Assembly: GCA_036323355.1 (NCBI GenBank)
Contig: AP028876.1
Coordinates: forward strand, 3,162,001-3,226,000
Length of the DNA stretch: 64,000 nt
Direction of reading: 5' to 3'
DNA from: Gottschalkiaceae bacterium SANA
GTDB taxonomy: Bacteria > Bacillota > Clostridia > Tissierellales > GPF-1
Shown one piece after another: positions 53,599 to 62,422 of the stretch; within the stretch, counting starts at the first letter, position 1, and every line of letters starts with the position of its first letter. The notes beneath the pieces are model-generated. The model had not been told where the DNA came from. It saw only the letters and a list, made by a program, of their open reading frames with translations, and made no database searches. Made by a program: the position numbers and the translations under genes.

Positions 53599-54651
53599 CT
53601 ACTCACCTTCCGGATTTTCACACTTCAACAAAACCTTGATCGCCGAACCATCCATCATTATTTCAAAACCCGTCCGCCACTCTTCAAGAGGCAAAACAAA
53701 ACTAGAAAGCTCGTCTAATCCATTGAGACATTCTTCCCGCAACAATTGAATCGCTTTTTCCCATGAACTGGGCTTTTGACTTCTCGAACCCAAATATTCA
53801 ATCTCCTTTTGTAGAATTAATTCTGTCGCAATAGATTCATGGCGGTGAGGGAATACACCCATCTGAATCACCTTGCCCTTCTTTCTAACAATTTTGAGCC
53901 CCACATTCAATGCTTGAACAGCACCCGAACACTCAAACACTTTGTCAGCCCCAAGACCTTTCGTTAATTCCGCAATCACCTCTTCAATACTCTCAACAGA
54001 TTGATCAACTGTTCGATCTACTCCCATTCGTCTTGCCAAAGCAAGACGCTCTGAATCGGAAGCAATTCCTGCAGAAATAACATAAGCGCCACACGCTTTA
54101 GCCACTGAAGAAAGTAATAAACCAATCGCCCCAGCACCAAAAACGCACACCACTTCACCTTTCGCAATCTTTCCCTTTTCAATTCCCGCATGAATTCCGC
54201 AAGCCAAGGGTTCCATCAAAGCAGCAGTTCGAAGCTTCACGTTATCAGGCAATACATGCACGCTACTTTGAGGCGCCAAAACATACTCAGCCATCCCACC
54301 ATCTTTCTGGGTGCCAATTCCAATACGATTTGAACATAAATTGTACTCCGCTTCCCGACAGTGTATACATACTCCGCATGTTTCAAAGGTCGTTTCACTC
54401 ACAACACGCATTCCCTTTTTCAACCACTTCACTTCTGGCCCCATTTCGACAATCACGCCAGAAAATTCATGTCCCAATATCAAAGGACTGAGCGAACTCG
54501 GGTACTGTCCTTTAAATGCGAGTAAATCTGTACCACATATGCCACAATAAGCAACTTGGATTTTCACCCAATCTTTTCTCACCTTGGGTTCCAGCACTTC
54601 CACCAAATCCATCTTGTCATAGCCCTCTTCCTGCTTCATTACCGCTTTCAT
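53599..54651 (-). CDS. Zinc-dependent medium-chain dehydrogenase (third subgroup)
   Basis: A 350-residue MDR dehydrogenase. Catalytic zinc GICGTD (about 37-42) and GHEFSG; structural zinc CGVCIHCREAEYNLC; nucleotide loop FGAGAIGLLLSS. It is clearly different from the other three zinc dehydrogenases here. Together with transketolase it suggests oxidation of a polyol or its phosphate to a ketose entering the pentose phosphate pool. Control motifs are shared with the transketolase genes. Confidence 0.86.
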   Translation of the reverse strand: MKAVMKQEEGYDKMDLVEVLEPKVRKDWVKIQVAYCGICGTDLLAFKGQYPSSLSPLILGHEFSGVIVEMGPEVKWLKKGMRVVSETTFETCGVCIHCREAEYNLCSNRIGIGTQKDGGMAEYVLAPQSSVHVLPDNVKLRTAALMEPLACGIHAGIEKGKIAKGEVVCVFGAGAIGLLLSSVAKACGAYVISAGIASDSERLALARRMGVDRTVDQSVESIEEVIAELTKGLGADKVFECSGAVQALNVGLKIVRKKGKVIQMGVFPHRHESIATELILQKEIEYLGSRSQKPSSWEKAIQLLREECLNGLDELSSFVLPLEEWRTGFEIMMDGSAIKVLLKCENPEGE

Positions 54652-54677
54652 CCTTCAACCACTCCTCGTTCAAATTC

Positions 54678-54770
54678 CAATTGTTCAAACGATAGTTGAA
54701 TTTTTTCTGTGCTATCAAGCGTTTTCGGTCAAAAGTTATATGTAATATTATACGTCATTCTTGAACATAT
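54678..54770. promoter_or_regulatory. TGAACA-type motifs upstream of the dehydrogenase gene
   Basis: CAATTGTTCA at 54678 (reverse of TGAACAATTG) and TTGAACATAT at 54761. Both decamers also occur before the split transketolase genes, on each side of SorC3. Confidence 0.48.
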
Positions 54771-54948
54771 GTAAAAGGTATATTTACTTTTGTTCTTTCT
54801 ATCGAATTTCAAAATCGGCTATACTCGGAAGCAATCGGCGTATAGAAACATCATTTTAGACGATTCTTCACAATCATTCCAATTCTCTCTTTATAGGCTT
54901 TACACTCTAGCTTAAGCCTCCTTTGAGTTCGAACGCCACGCAGTTTGA

Positions 54949-55041
54949 ACTTTACGAGAAGAACACCCCATTGTAACTAAACAGTTACTTGGCGCTACTC
55001 TGATTTTGCAGGCATTATTTACAATCAAAAAGCACAAGGAA
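54949..55041 (+). pseudogene. Degraded 3' end of a YdcZ-type DMT transporter gene
   Basis: Reading from 54949, the conceptual peptide contains HPIVTKQLLGATLIL, which aligns with HSIAPKQLLGAALIF at the C-terminus of the intact YdcZ subunit at 49922 (about 11 of 20 residues). In-frame stops precede it and no start or upstream helices remain. It lies 2.4 kb before a Crp/Fnr gene, the family that often accompanies YdcZ pairs. Confidence 0.6.
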
Positions 55042-55084
55042 AAAAGGAGAGAACGGAGTAATTTTTACGCCGTCTCTCCTTTTC
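55042..55084 (+). terminator. Orphan terminator after the YdcZ remnant
   Basis: AAAAGGAGAGAACGG / CCGTCTCTCCTTTT stem followed by a pyrimidine-rich tail on the plus strand; its only nearby upstream plus-strand sequence is the gene remnant. Confidence 0.68.
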
Positions 55085-55203
55085 TGATCGTTTAGATTCC
55101 GCTCTATCATTCTTTTCTTATTATTCAAATCATTGGCAAAATAGATTTCTGTTTGATTTTCCATTTTATGGTAAACTGTAAGAAAAGACAAAAAGGAGTT
55201 TCT

Positions 55204-56697
55204 GTGAAAAAAATTATTGGCTTTTTATTGTTATGTCTATTCGTAAGTTGTAATTCACCTGTCTTTGGAGATACCGCTTCCTTTTCCCCAACACAAAGTA
55301 TTGCAAATCATGTCCGCTTGCAAGAGATCCTACACGTTAATGGAACTCAGCTTAATGAAAATCAAGCTGGCACTGTAATTCTTTTGCAAACAGGCGAAGT
55401 CGTCGTTTTACGTGTTGACCAAGAACAGATATCCCTAGAAAAGTATACCAATAAGGGACAACTCATTCGTTCTCTTCCTATTCCACCCCCTACCAATGGA
55501 TCCCGTATTTTTGATCGATCGTTCGGTTTTCTCGTCGAAGCGGATGATGGGCGTATCTTCACAAACAACGGCTATAACGCCTATGAAATTGATCCAAGTT
55601 TCTCCACCGTCAAAGAAAGCTTCTCGCTTGGATTCGCGCCTAATGATTTCCGGATTAAAAGCAATACCATCCTCTCTCAAAGTCAAATCGGTTGGCAGAC
55701 AGATGCCTTGATCCTGAGTGATTTTTCGATATCCAATAATCCAATGAACTTTGAAAATAATCCACCAACCTTCCTTCGAAAGAATGAACTTGGCCAAGCA
55801 CTTCCAGAGGGATATAGCTTGAATCGGATCATGAGTTCTGATTTTGGGGAGACCGAAAATTCCCTTTTTGTCCTTATAAACGCAAAAGAACTATCGGCAA
55901 CACCCACTTCTGATTTCTATATTATTCAACTGGAAAAATCCATTGTTAATAATCGCGTCATCTTAGAACGACAAGCATGGATTCCCGTAGAAAGAAACGG
56001 TAGTACATGGATTCCAACTTTACGGGTAACAAAAAATGGATTTGAAATCCTTGAGCAACTATCCTCTTTTCCAGGCAACCCATTGACCAAATTACACCGA
56101 TTAAATTCCGAGGGGCTTTTCCAAGACACCATAGAGATTCCATACGACGTCAAGTCTTTTGATGCAAACGGCGATCAAACGGTTGTCACGTCTTGGGACT
56201 CTAGCAGTGAAAAATCAACCGTCTATCTGGTTAAGTGGGATGCTACACAAACGAAACCCGCTCCATCTCAAGGACACATGAAAGCTTTAATAGGCGAACG
56301 AACTCTAAATGAAAAAACCACTGCACGATTCAAAGACCATGGTTTTGGTTTGATGAAACAAATAGATAAAGAAAGTGGTCTAGTCGATTATTTGGCTCTA
56401 TTGAAAACAGAGAAGGCAGAAGTGACTTTGCAAATACCCGTAAATGATCTCTTTGAAAAAGTTAATGATCAAACAAGAAATCTCGAAATTGTTTATGGAA
56501 AAAATCGCATTGTGATTCCGATCGCCTCTCTGGATTGCCAAGATCACTTAAAGCAGTTACCCTGCGATACAGATGCGACCATGGAAATTCATTTAACCCG
56601 TCAAGATTCCGGTTTGGTTCAGTGGACAGCATCTTTGTATGTCATCGAGCAGGTTGATCCTATGACAAAGCTCGTTCACCGAGTAAGCATACAATAA
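55204..56697 (+). CDS. Secreted or lipid-anchored protein of unknown function
   Basis: A 497-residue protein with a signal sequence (KKIIGFLLLCLFVSCNSPVFG). The cysteine in LFVSC could be a lipobox; otherwise cleavage after VFG is plausible. The mature part is strand-rich, with repeated DGRIFTNNGYNAYEID-like units suggesting a propeller or repeat fold, and a C-terminal NLEIVYGKNRIVIPIASLDCQ segment. I recognise no catalytic motif. The GTG at 55204 follows AAGGAG; the in-frame extension upstream has no such site. It is monocistronic. Confidence 0.68.
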   Translation: MKKIIGFLLLCLFVSCNSPVFGDTASFSPTQSIANHVRLQEILHVNGTQLNENQAGTVILLQTGEVVVLRVDQEQISLEKYTNKGQLIRSLPIPPPTNGSRIFDRSFGFLVEADDGRIFTNNGYNAYEIDPSFSTVKESFSLGFAPNDFRIKSNTILSQSQIGWQTDALILSDFSISNNPMNFENNPPTFLRKNELGQALPEGYSLNRIMSSDFGETENSLFVLINAKELSATPTSDFYIIQLEKSIVNNRVILERQAWIPVERNGSTWIPTLRVTKNGFEILEQLSSFPGNPLTKLHRLNSEGLFQDTIEIPYDVKSFDANGDQTVVTSWDSSSEKSTVYLVKWDATQTKPAPSQGHMKALIGERTLNEKTTARFKDHGFGLMKQIDKESGLVDYLALLKTEKAEVTLQIPVNDLFEKVNDQTRNLEIVYGKNRIVIPIASLDCQDHLKQLPCDTDATMEIHLTRQDSGLVQWTASLYVIEQVDPMTKLVHRVSIQ

Positions 56698-56790
56698 ATG
56701 TGGATTCTTAGATAACGCTCATAAAAACATAGAAATAATCAATTAAAAACCCTTCAAAGAGAGAAACGAATTCTAGTATATCTGCATAAT

Positions 56791-56826
56791 AAAAGCCAAA
56801 GAAACGATTCCGTTTCTTTGGCTTTT
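56791..56826. terminator. Bidirectional terminator
   Basis: Perfect 16-bp inverted repeat (AAAAGCCAAAGAAACG and its complement) between convergent genes, A and T runs built into the stem. Confidence 0.85.
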
Positions 56827-56833
56827 CTCTATT

Positions 56834-57283
56834 CTATGTATGATGAAGCCCACAGACTTCCCCGCAAATATTTTCTTCCATCAATTTCAAGACTTCTTGA
56901 GCTTTCTCTCCTTGCTCCGGCGTCATTTGTCGACAAAGAATGGATGTCGTTTGATGAAGTACCGCGTGAACTTTGGTAACAACGACCTCTCCTTCTTCCG
57001 TTAAATAAATATGATAGAACCGTTGATCTTGTTCGTCCTTTTTACGGTGAATCAAGCCCATGGTCTCCAATTTCTTAATATTCTTTGCTGTAGTCGTCTT
57101 ATCAATCATTAAATATCTGCATACATCGGTTTGAGAGCATCCCGGATTTTTATTTATATGTGACAAAAACATCGCATATCCGTAGGTAAGCCCCGTTTCT
57201 TTCAGGCCGGAATTGACATAGGCTGCAAGGTGACGCTGAATGACAGCAATAGCTCGCCCGCATCCACAAATTTGTTCTTCCAT
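56834..57283 (-). CDS. MarR family transcriptional regulator
   Basis: A 149-residue MarR regulator with the winged helix at about 35-105 (CSQTDVCRYLMIDKTTTAKNIKKLE and RKKDEQDQRFYHIYLT). The N-terminal CGCGRA and C-terminal CGEVCGLHH cysteines are unusual and might sense redox state or metal; CRQMT adds another. It is divergent from the Crp/Fnr gene, with a palindrome next to its own start. ATG follows AAGGAG. Confidence 0.86.
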   Translation of the reverse strand: MEEQICGCGRAIAVIQRHLAAYVNSGLKETGLTYGYAMFLSHINKNPGCSQTDVCRYLMIDKTTTAKNIKKLETMGLIHRKKDEQDQRFYHIYLTEEGEVVVTKVHAVLHQTTSILCRQMTPEQGEKAQEVLKLMEENICGEVCGLHHT

Positions 57284-57294
57284 AATTAGACTCC

Positions 57295-57315
57295 TTAGTT
57301 GACTATACCAACTAA
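57295..57315. promoter_or_regulatory. Candidate MarR operator
   Basis: Perfect inverted repeat TTAGTTG-N7-CAACTAA, 12-32 bp upstream of the marR start, a usual autoregulatory position. It also lies upstream of the divergent crp-type gene. Confidence 0.55.
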
Positions 57316-57349
57316 TAATACATCAATATATAAAGTTTTGTCAATAATG

Positions 57350-57360
57350 TGACATATGTC
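57350..57360. promoter_or_regulatory. Crp/Fnr-type site upstream of the Crp/Fnr gene
   Basis: TGACATATGTC, palindromic, 47 bp before the ATG and about 30 bp from a TATAGA -10-like box. The same layout is seen before the YdcZ pair, suggesting autoregulation and control of that pair. Confidence 0.5.
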
Positions 57361-57407
57361 CTTTGACATGCTAAAATAATGCTATAGACTACAGATAGGA
57401 GAAATCC

Positions 57408-58100
57408 ATGAAAATAATTCATGATTCTAAACAATTGCAATACTGGTTACACTTTCATCAATTGGAGCAAATCTTTCCTCCTGATCAAATGCCCAATATG
57501 CATTTGGTTTCCATGGAGGCAGGCGAGCAGATTTATCAGACCGGTGAATCCTTGCAAAAAGTCCATATTCTCGTCAAAGGAAAATTGAAAATATTTTTCC
57601 TTCAAGAGGATGGCAGTATCTATTTGATTGGATTTAATAAAAATTTTGCAATTTTAGGTGATTTAGAGCTTTTTGAAGATTATCCACTTCACAACGAGGT
57701 TGCCGCCATGGAATCCAGTCTTCTTATTGAAATTGATAAAGACGACTTACTTAGAACCTGTTGGGATTATCCGCCTTTTTTGCGGTTTCTAATCAAACAT
57801 GTCAGCCAAAAGTTTCATAGCTCATCGGTAAAGGCCAATGCCTTATCCCGTTATCCCTTGGAATCGCGCTTGGCAGCCTATCTTTTAACGGTCTATATTG
57901 ACGAAGACCAATCCGTCAGTTTTGTAAAAACCAATCACTATACAGATCTTGCCAACTTATTGGGTTGTAGTTATCGACATTTGCATCGAACCCTGCAAGA
58001 CTTTGTCAAAAAGGGTTGGATTGAAAAAAAAGGACGCCAAATCCGAATTTTAGATAATGACGCCTTAAAAGAACTGGCAAAAGATATCTCTTATATTTGA
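57408..58100 (+). CDS. Crp/Fnr family transcriptional regulator (YeiL-like)
   Basis: A 230-residue Crp/Fnr regulator: N-terminal cyclic-nucleotide-type beta barrel (about 30-130; EAGEQIYQTGESLQKVHILVKGKLKI) and a C-terminal winged helix (about 160-225) with TDLANLLGCSYRHLHRTLQDF. The residues that bind cAMP in CRP are not kept and there is no N-terminal FNR cysteine cluster, so the signal is unknown. ATG follows AGGAG. Confidence 0.87.
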   Translation: MKIIHDSKQLQYWLHFHQLEQIFPPDQMPNMHLVSMEAGEQIYQTGESLQKVHILVKGKLKIFFLQEDGSIYLIGFNKNFAILGDLELFEDYPLHNEVAAMESSLLIEIDKDDLLRTCWDYPPFLRFLIKHVSQKFHSSSVKANALSRYPLESRLAAYLLTVYIDEDQSVSFVKTNHYTDLANLLGCSYRHLHRTLQDFVKKGWIEKKGRQIRILDNDALKELAKDISYI

Positions 58101-58162
58101 CTTCAAACTCTCCACCAGTCCACCACTCAAACATGGACTACCTCCACGAGGGTTTTGAATAC

Positions 58163-58200
58163 AAAAGATCCCTAGTCTCATCAACTAGGGATCTTTTTTT
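58163..58200 (+). terminator. Terminator of the Crp/Fnr gene
   Basis: AAAAGATCCCTAGT / ACTAGGGATCTTTT stem with seven T after it. Confidence 0.87.
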
Positions 58201-58294
58201 ATGCATTCTCCCTACGCTTTCTTCTCCGATTCCACTGCACCAGTCTAGACAATAACATTTCATTGCATAGCTGCAAGCTCACCCAAGACTTTCT

Positions 58295-59215
58295 CTATAC
58301 GATTTGTTTCATTTCATGGATTGCTTCTTTAATCTGATCAAAATTATCGCCAAAAGTTGCTTCTTCCCCATAAATTGCTGTCACTTGGTCAATTACCTTT
58401 AAATAAGTTACCATATTTTTAAAGTCTTTTTCCTCTTTCATCCGATCACCCAATAAAACTGACATCAGCATTTGCGTATAGGGTTCCTCCATCTCTACCG
58501 CAGCAGCAAAAGCTTGTTTCCAAGTTCTCATTTTTATCTCTGGACTCACTTCATGTCGCTTTGCCATTTGAACTACTTGGGTTGCCAGCCGCAAAACATA
58601 TTCCTGATGATTGGCCTTTCTCAAGTAGCGATCTGTTGCTTCAATGATTGCGAGAAATTCCCGATCATCCATCCTTCCTTCTTCAGCCAAAGCCTCTAAT
58701 GTATGAAGGGTAATTATCAGCATATCGCCATCATTCCAAATACCCAGCACTTGCGCCTGAAACAAACCTAGAATTTCACCCTGATTTTCGAACTTTTCTA
58801 TGATCAAGAGACCCAATTCCTCTTGTTCCTCCCGCGGAATCTTGTTAATCCACTGCAAGGACTCCATTAGATATTTTTTCCCTTCACCCTGTCCCTCTTC
58901 ATGGTCGGCAATCTCAAATAGGCTGAAAAGAGTATTAATCATATGCTTGGGTCTTGTCTCCACCCGAGACTGCGCCAAAAAAGTTTCATATCGATTTCGA
59001 AGCAATTCTCGAAAGCCATTCATATCTGCTACTCGATCAAAGGATTCCAGTTCCTCCTCAATCAAACCCCTGGCGATTTGATAATAAACCGCCTTTTCAG
59101 TATTTTCCCATTGATCAAAACTGTCCTGTCTTAGATGTTTCAATCGCTTTAATTTAAATGCCGAATCCCCAAATACAGGAATCACAGCCAATTGTTCCAT
59201 TCGATTCGTTCTCAT
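58295..59215 (-). CDS. Helical protein of unknown function, TerY-P-like cassette (paralogue B)
   Basis: A 306-residue, almost wholly helical, charge-rich protein without signal or membrane segment. I do not recognise the family. Its last 110 residues (EIKMRTWKQAFAAAVEMEE onward, ending QIKEAIHEMK) align in pattern with the end of the protein encoded next to it, so the two are old paralogues, perhaps TPR-like. As the last gene of the kinase/phosphatase cassette it is a candidate substrate or effector. ATG 59215 follows GGAGGAG; the upstream frame to 59323 is not supported. Confidence 0.65.
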   Translation of the reverse strand: MRTNRMEQLAVIPVFGDSAFKLKRLKHLRQDSFDQWENTEKAVYYQIARGLIEEELESFDRVADMNGFRELLRNRYETFLAQSRVETRPKHMINTLFSLFEIADHEEGQGEGKKYLMESLQWINKIPREEQEELGLLIIEKFENQGEILGLFQAQVLGIWNDGDMLIITLHTLEALAEEGRMDDREFLAIIEATDRYLRKANHQEYVLRLATQVVQMAKRHEVSPEIKMRTWKQAFAAAVEMEEPYTQMLMSVLLGDRMKEEKDFKNMVTYLKVIDQVTAIYGEEATFGDNFDQIKEAIHEMKQIV

Positions 59216-59264
59216 CTCAATCTCCTCCACCTTATTCCGATACCGCCTCTTTCTACCTGCAGTC

Positions 59265-60311
59265 TTAGTTTCTGATTGTAGGATCCATAGAAAATTGTTC
59301 CATTTCTTGGGGCGTGATTTCAACCAAGCGCAAAGGCGATCTTTTCCCCGCTTTAGGCAGATTTCGTTTCATCTCTGACATGGCATTCTTGATCATCTCC
59401 GCATGTTCTTCAAAGAGTAATTCATAGCCATAGGCATCGACAATGCCTTCAAGGGACTCCAAATGCTTTTTGGCTTCGGTAAAATTCGACTCACCCATGG
59501 CATAGTTTGCTAGAAAGACATGCATCTTGGCAACAGCCGGCACATGATTTAATTCATCGGCCGTTTCAAGAATGAGGATCCATAATTTCCTCTGTTCACT
59601 TTTCTTCAAATTCAACTGTTTCAAAAATGTTAAGGTCTCCCACAAGAAGATGAAATATACATCCGTTGATTCCTCTCCCTTTAAAACAGCCGCCGCCTCT
59701 AGGGTTCGTTCTAATGCCTCTTGTGCGTTGCCTTCCTTCGCCGTAGAAGATATCAAGGCTACATATAGCTTTCTTAAACTAGACCCCTTCATTTCCTTGC
59801 CATAGGCCAGCAATTTCTCCATCCATTTTAGGCTTCCAGAAATGCGATCAATTAGAATTTTCCAAGCGTCTTGACGATCATTTTCATGACTTCGTTGAAC
59901 CATAGCAATCACGCGCTTCATGGCCGCTTCCGCCTGATCCATTATTTCTCTCGAATCATACAAGCGAACCAAATTTCCCAGTACAAAGACTTGCTCTAGA
60001 CCAACTTCACAGTCTGCGCGTTGGACCAAGACTTGGAACCGCTCTTCCTGCAGCGTACGAATTTCTTCCAAGATAGACCGCATGGCCGCTCGATAGGTAT
60101 TTCCTGCATTTTCTTCCTTCATGCGATCAAAGGCTTGATCCAAATGATCAAATCGATCCTCCAGAATACCCTGTTTCACTTGCAGAAACAAACACTTCAA
60201 CTCACGATCCTCTATGCCTTCAACTTCATTTAGCATGACACGCTGTAGGTCATAGTTGTTCATGTTGCCAATCAATCGAATCCTTGCCCTTGTCATTTCC
60301 TTATTCATCAT
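59265..60311 (-). CDS. Helical protein of unknown function, TerY-P-like cassette (paralogue A)
   Basis: A 348-residue helical protein with repeated two-helix units such as AKEGNAQEALERTLEAAAVL and FTEAKKHLESLEGIVDAYG, suggesting a TPR-like scaffold. It has no membrane segment. It follows the kinase gene by about 140 bp in the same direction and has a diverged paralogue directly after it. ATG follows GAGGAGG. Function is not assignable from sequence. Confidence 0.65.
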   Translation of the reverse strand: MMNKEMTRARIRLIGNMNNYDLQRVMLNEVEGIEDRELKCLFLQVKQGILEDRFDHLDQAFDRMKEENAGNTYRAAMRSILEEIRTLQEERFQVLVQRADCEVGLEQVFVLGNLVRLYDSREIMDQAEAAMKRVIAMVQRSHENDRQDAWKILIDRISGSLKWMEKLLAYGKEMKGSSLRKLYVALISSTAKEGNAQEALERTLEAAAVLKGEESTDVYFIFLWETLTFLKQLNLKKSEQRKLWILILETADELNHVPAVAKMHVFLANYAMGESNFTEAKKHLESLEGIVDAYGYELLFEEHAEMIKNAMSEMKRNLPKAGKRSPLRLVEITPQEMEQFSMDPTIRN

Positions 60312-60454
60312 CTTTTCCTCCTCGCTTTCTTTGATTCTCTTCTAGAGTAAGAATTTCCTCTTTCCCCGGTAACTTCAAACTTTTCTAAAAACTTTTTACT
60401 TTGCTGATCCTAGTCATTCTCCCCATGTTTGATTGACCTGATATGAAAACCGCC

Positions 60455-62371
60455 TCACTCAAAGGCAATTACTGGATTCAAGGTTCCTTTCCATCCCGCT
60501 TTTTCACGAATTTCTATGCAAAGCGTTTCTCCTTTTTCTACATTCAATTCGATCCTTCCCGTCTCATCCCACTCAAGCCACCTTGTCTCCTTGCAGGTTC
60601 TCCCTTGGACTGAAAAACTAAGCTTATATTGCCCATAGGCTGGCGCCCAGCACCACCAAGACTCTGCCCCGTAATGAATATTTACCAGTCCCGTTCGTTC
60701 CGCCTTCAGCTCGATCTGCATACGATGTGCTCCATCATCGGCTTCCTCGGGGCGGATATAGGTGCCAAAGCCATTCTCCTGGACCAAGCCGTCAATCCGC
60801 AGGTCCTCTTTAAAATGTGGCTCATTCCACCGGTTTTGATAAAGAAGGCCACCCCGATACCAAAGAGTGAAATCTTCCAACTGAAGCGTATTGATCGTTG
60901 ATGATTCCTGGACCGTCTGACTGGCTTCAATGGATGTTGGATCTTCCTCCTTGTCGGAAAAGAGCCGACCTGGCAGGCCGACAATCCTATCAATCATCCT
61001 AGCGATTGATTGACCAAAATGATGGCTATCTTCTTCAACAAAAGCGGTTTTCGGCATTTGAGCCAATCCAGGTGAAGAAAGAGATCCCACAGAACCTGCA
61101 AGCCCCCGCCCAAGACCCAGAAGACCAACAATAAGCAGGACGAGTAAAATTCCTCTCGATAACAGTTGTACAAGAGCGCGCCTCGATGCCATGGTCGATG
61201 ATCCCCGCCCATAAGTGTGTATCCAAGTCGGTAGGTGGGGAAAATGGATCGTCCTAGAAACCCATCTTTTTATCATGGGCACTACTTGTTTCGTCAATAC
61301 CGGAACTGGCACAGGACCTGGTGGCTTGACGAATGGCGACCGTTTAACCGGGGTCTTTTTTCCTACAGGGTTAACTGGTCTTGCCGTCGCGCAAAAGGGA
61401 CAGGATGCTCGATCGCCACTATAGCGATGATTATGATTTGATTGGCAGCTTTTTAAGCGCTTAATCTCATCCTTCAATGTATCCGCATAGGCCAAGGCCT
61501 GAGGACGAGCATCTGGGTCTCGATATCCATTGACAAAACACGCCAAAAATAAAAGCTGAAGACTCCTTGGCACTTGATTAAAATCAGGTGCCGCCACCGG
61601 CGGTTTTAAACCTCTTGCCCGCGCGTAGGGATAGGTGCCTTTTTTTATCTTTTCCGACAAGGAAGGCGCATGATCCGCCTTGCCTCCCCGGGCTTGATAG
61701 GGATGCATGCCATTCATCAGCATTTGAAAAATCCAAACGCCCAAAGCAAAGTGATCATTCCCTCTTCGATTGGTCTTGGAAAGATCCTTGTCAGTCCACT
61801 CTGGAGCCAAATATGCAGGTGTATAGGTCTGGGATGCAAAAAATCGCTTTTTCGCAGGATCCATAATTTGAAAAGAATCGCAGTCCACCAGGCAAACCTG
61901 GCCTGAAGCATCTACCAGGATATTCTTTTCTCGCAGATCCCCCACAGAATGACCCGCCTGATGGATACAGTGAACTGTCATGGCAAAATTATAGGCGGCT
62001 ATCATAAGGTGCTCATAGGAGAATCGCTCGCCAAATTTCTTTGTCCGCTGCTTTTCTATGAAAATGACCTCGGATTCCTGATATCGATTCAATTCAATCA
62101 GGGGCATGACATAGCCAATAAAATGTCCTCCTGGACCATCATAAAGAGCTTTTGTCGGCCAAGCGACCCGGCCGTTCTTACAGTTTGGATCTGTCAGCAG
62201 CCGAGGTGGCTTCGCAATCATTGTACAAATTTTTGCTTCTTTAAAATGAGTCGGTTTTGCATAGATCTTCGCACATTCTGACCCAGAAACACGGTAGACC
62301 CTTCCTTCGCCGCCAGCACCCAATTGATTCCTTAAAATAATCACTTTTCCAAATTGATCATACACATTCAT
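60455..62371 (-). CDS. Transmembrane Ser/Thr protein kinase with C-terminal beta domain
   Basis: A 638-residue kinase. Domain order: kinase (about 10-300) with glycine loop LGAGGEG (17-23), lysine K35, catalytic loop GDLREKN (D145, N150), metal motif DCD in place of DFG (163-165) and APE (189-191); a possible zinc knuckle (C309, H313, H315, C324, C327); a proline-rich linker; one membrane helix (about 401-424); and a strand-rich C-terminal domain (about 497-638) resembling NPCBM-type carbohydrate-binding modules (NGFGTYI, GQYKLSFSVQG). The catalytic residues suggest an active kinase. The C-terminal part would lie outside the membrane and could sense envelope glycans. With PP2C and vWA genes it forms a TerY-P-like triad. 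Confidence 0.82.
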   Translation of the reverse strand: MNVYDQFGKVIILRNQLGAGGEGRVYRVSGSECAKIYAKPTHFKEAKICTMIAKPPRLLTDPNCKNGRVAWPTKALYDGPGGHFIGYVMPLIELNRYQESEVIFIEKQRTKKFGERFSYEHLMIAAYNFAMTVHCIHQAGHSVGDLREKNILVDASGQVCLVDCDSFQIMDPAKKRFFASQTYTPAYLAPEWTDKDLSKTNRRGNDHFALGVWIFQMLMNGMHPYQARGGKADHAPSLSEKIKKGTYPYARARGLKPPVAAPDFNQVPRSLQLLFLACFVNGYRDPDARPQALAYADTLKDEIKRLKSCQSNHNHRYSGDRASCPFCATARPVNPVGKKTPVKRSPFVKPPGPVPVPVLTKQVVPMIKRWVSRTIHFPHLPTWIHTYGRGSSTMASRRALVQLLSRGILLVLLIVGLLGLGRGLAGSVGSLSSPGLAQMPKTAFVEEDSHHFGQSIARMIDRIVGLPGRLFSDKEEDPTSIEASQTVQESSTINTLQLEDFTLWYRGGLLYQNRWNEPHFKEDLRIDGLVQENGFGTYIRPEEADDGAHRMQIELKAERTGLVNIHYGAESWWCWAPAYGQYKLSFSVQGRTCKETRWLEWDETGRIELNVEKGETLCIEIREKAGWKGTLNPVIAFE

Positions 62372-62422
62372 CCCAGCCCCTCCTCCCTAACGGACCCGGC
62401 CGTCACAGCCCAATCTATCGCC

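Larger units (their letters stand above)
54652..55203. other. Control region and gene remnant upstream of the secreted-protein gene
   Basis: From left to right: TGAACA-type motifs of the dehydrogenase promoter, AT-rich spacer, a degraded YdcZ 3' end, and a hairpin terminator that no longer follows an intact gene. Confidence 0.6.
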
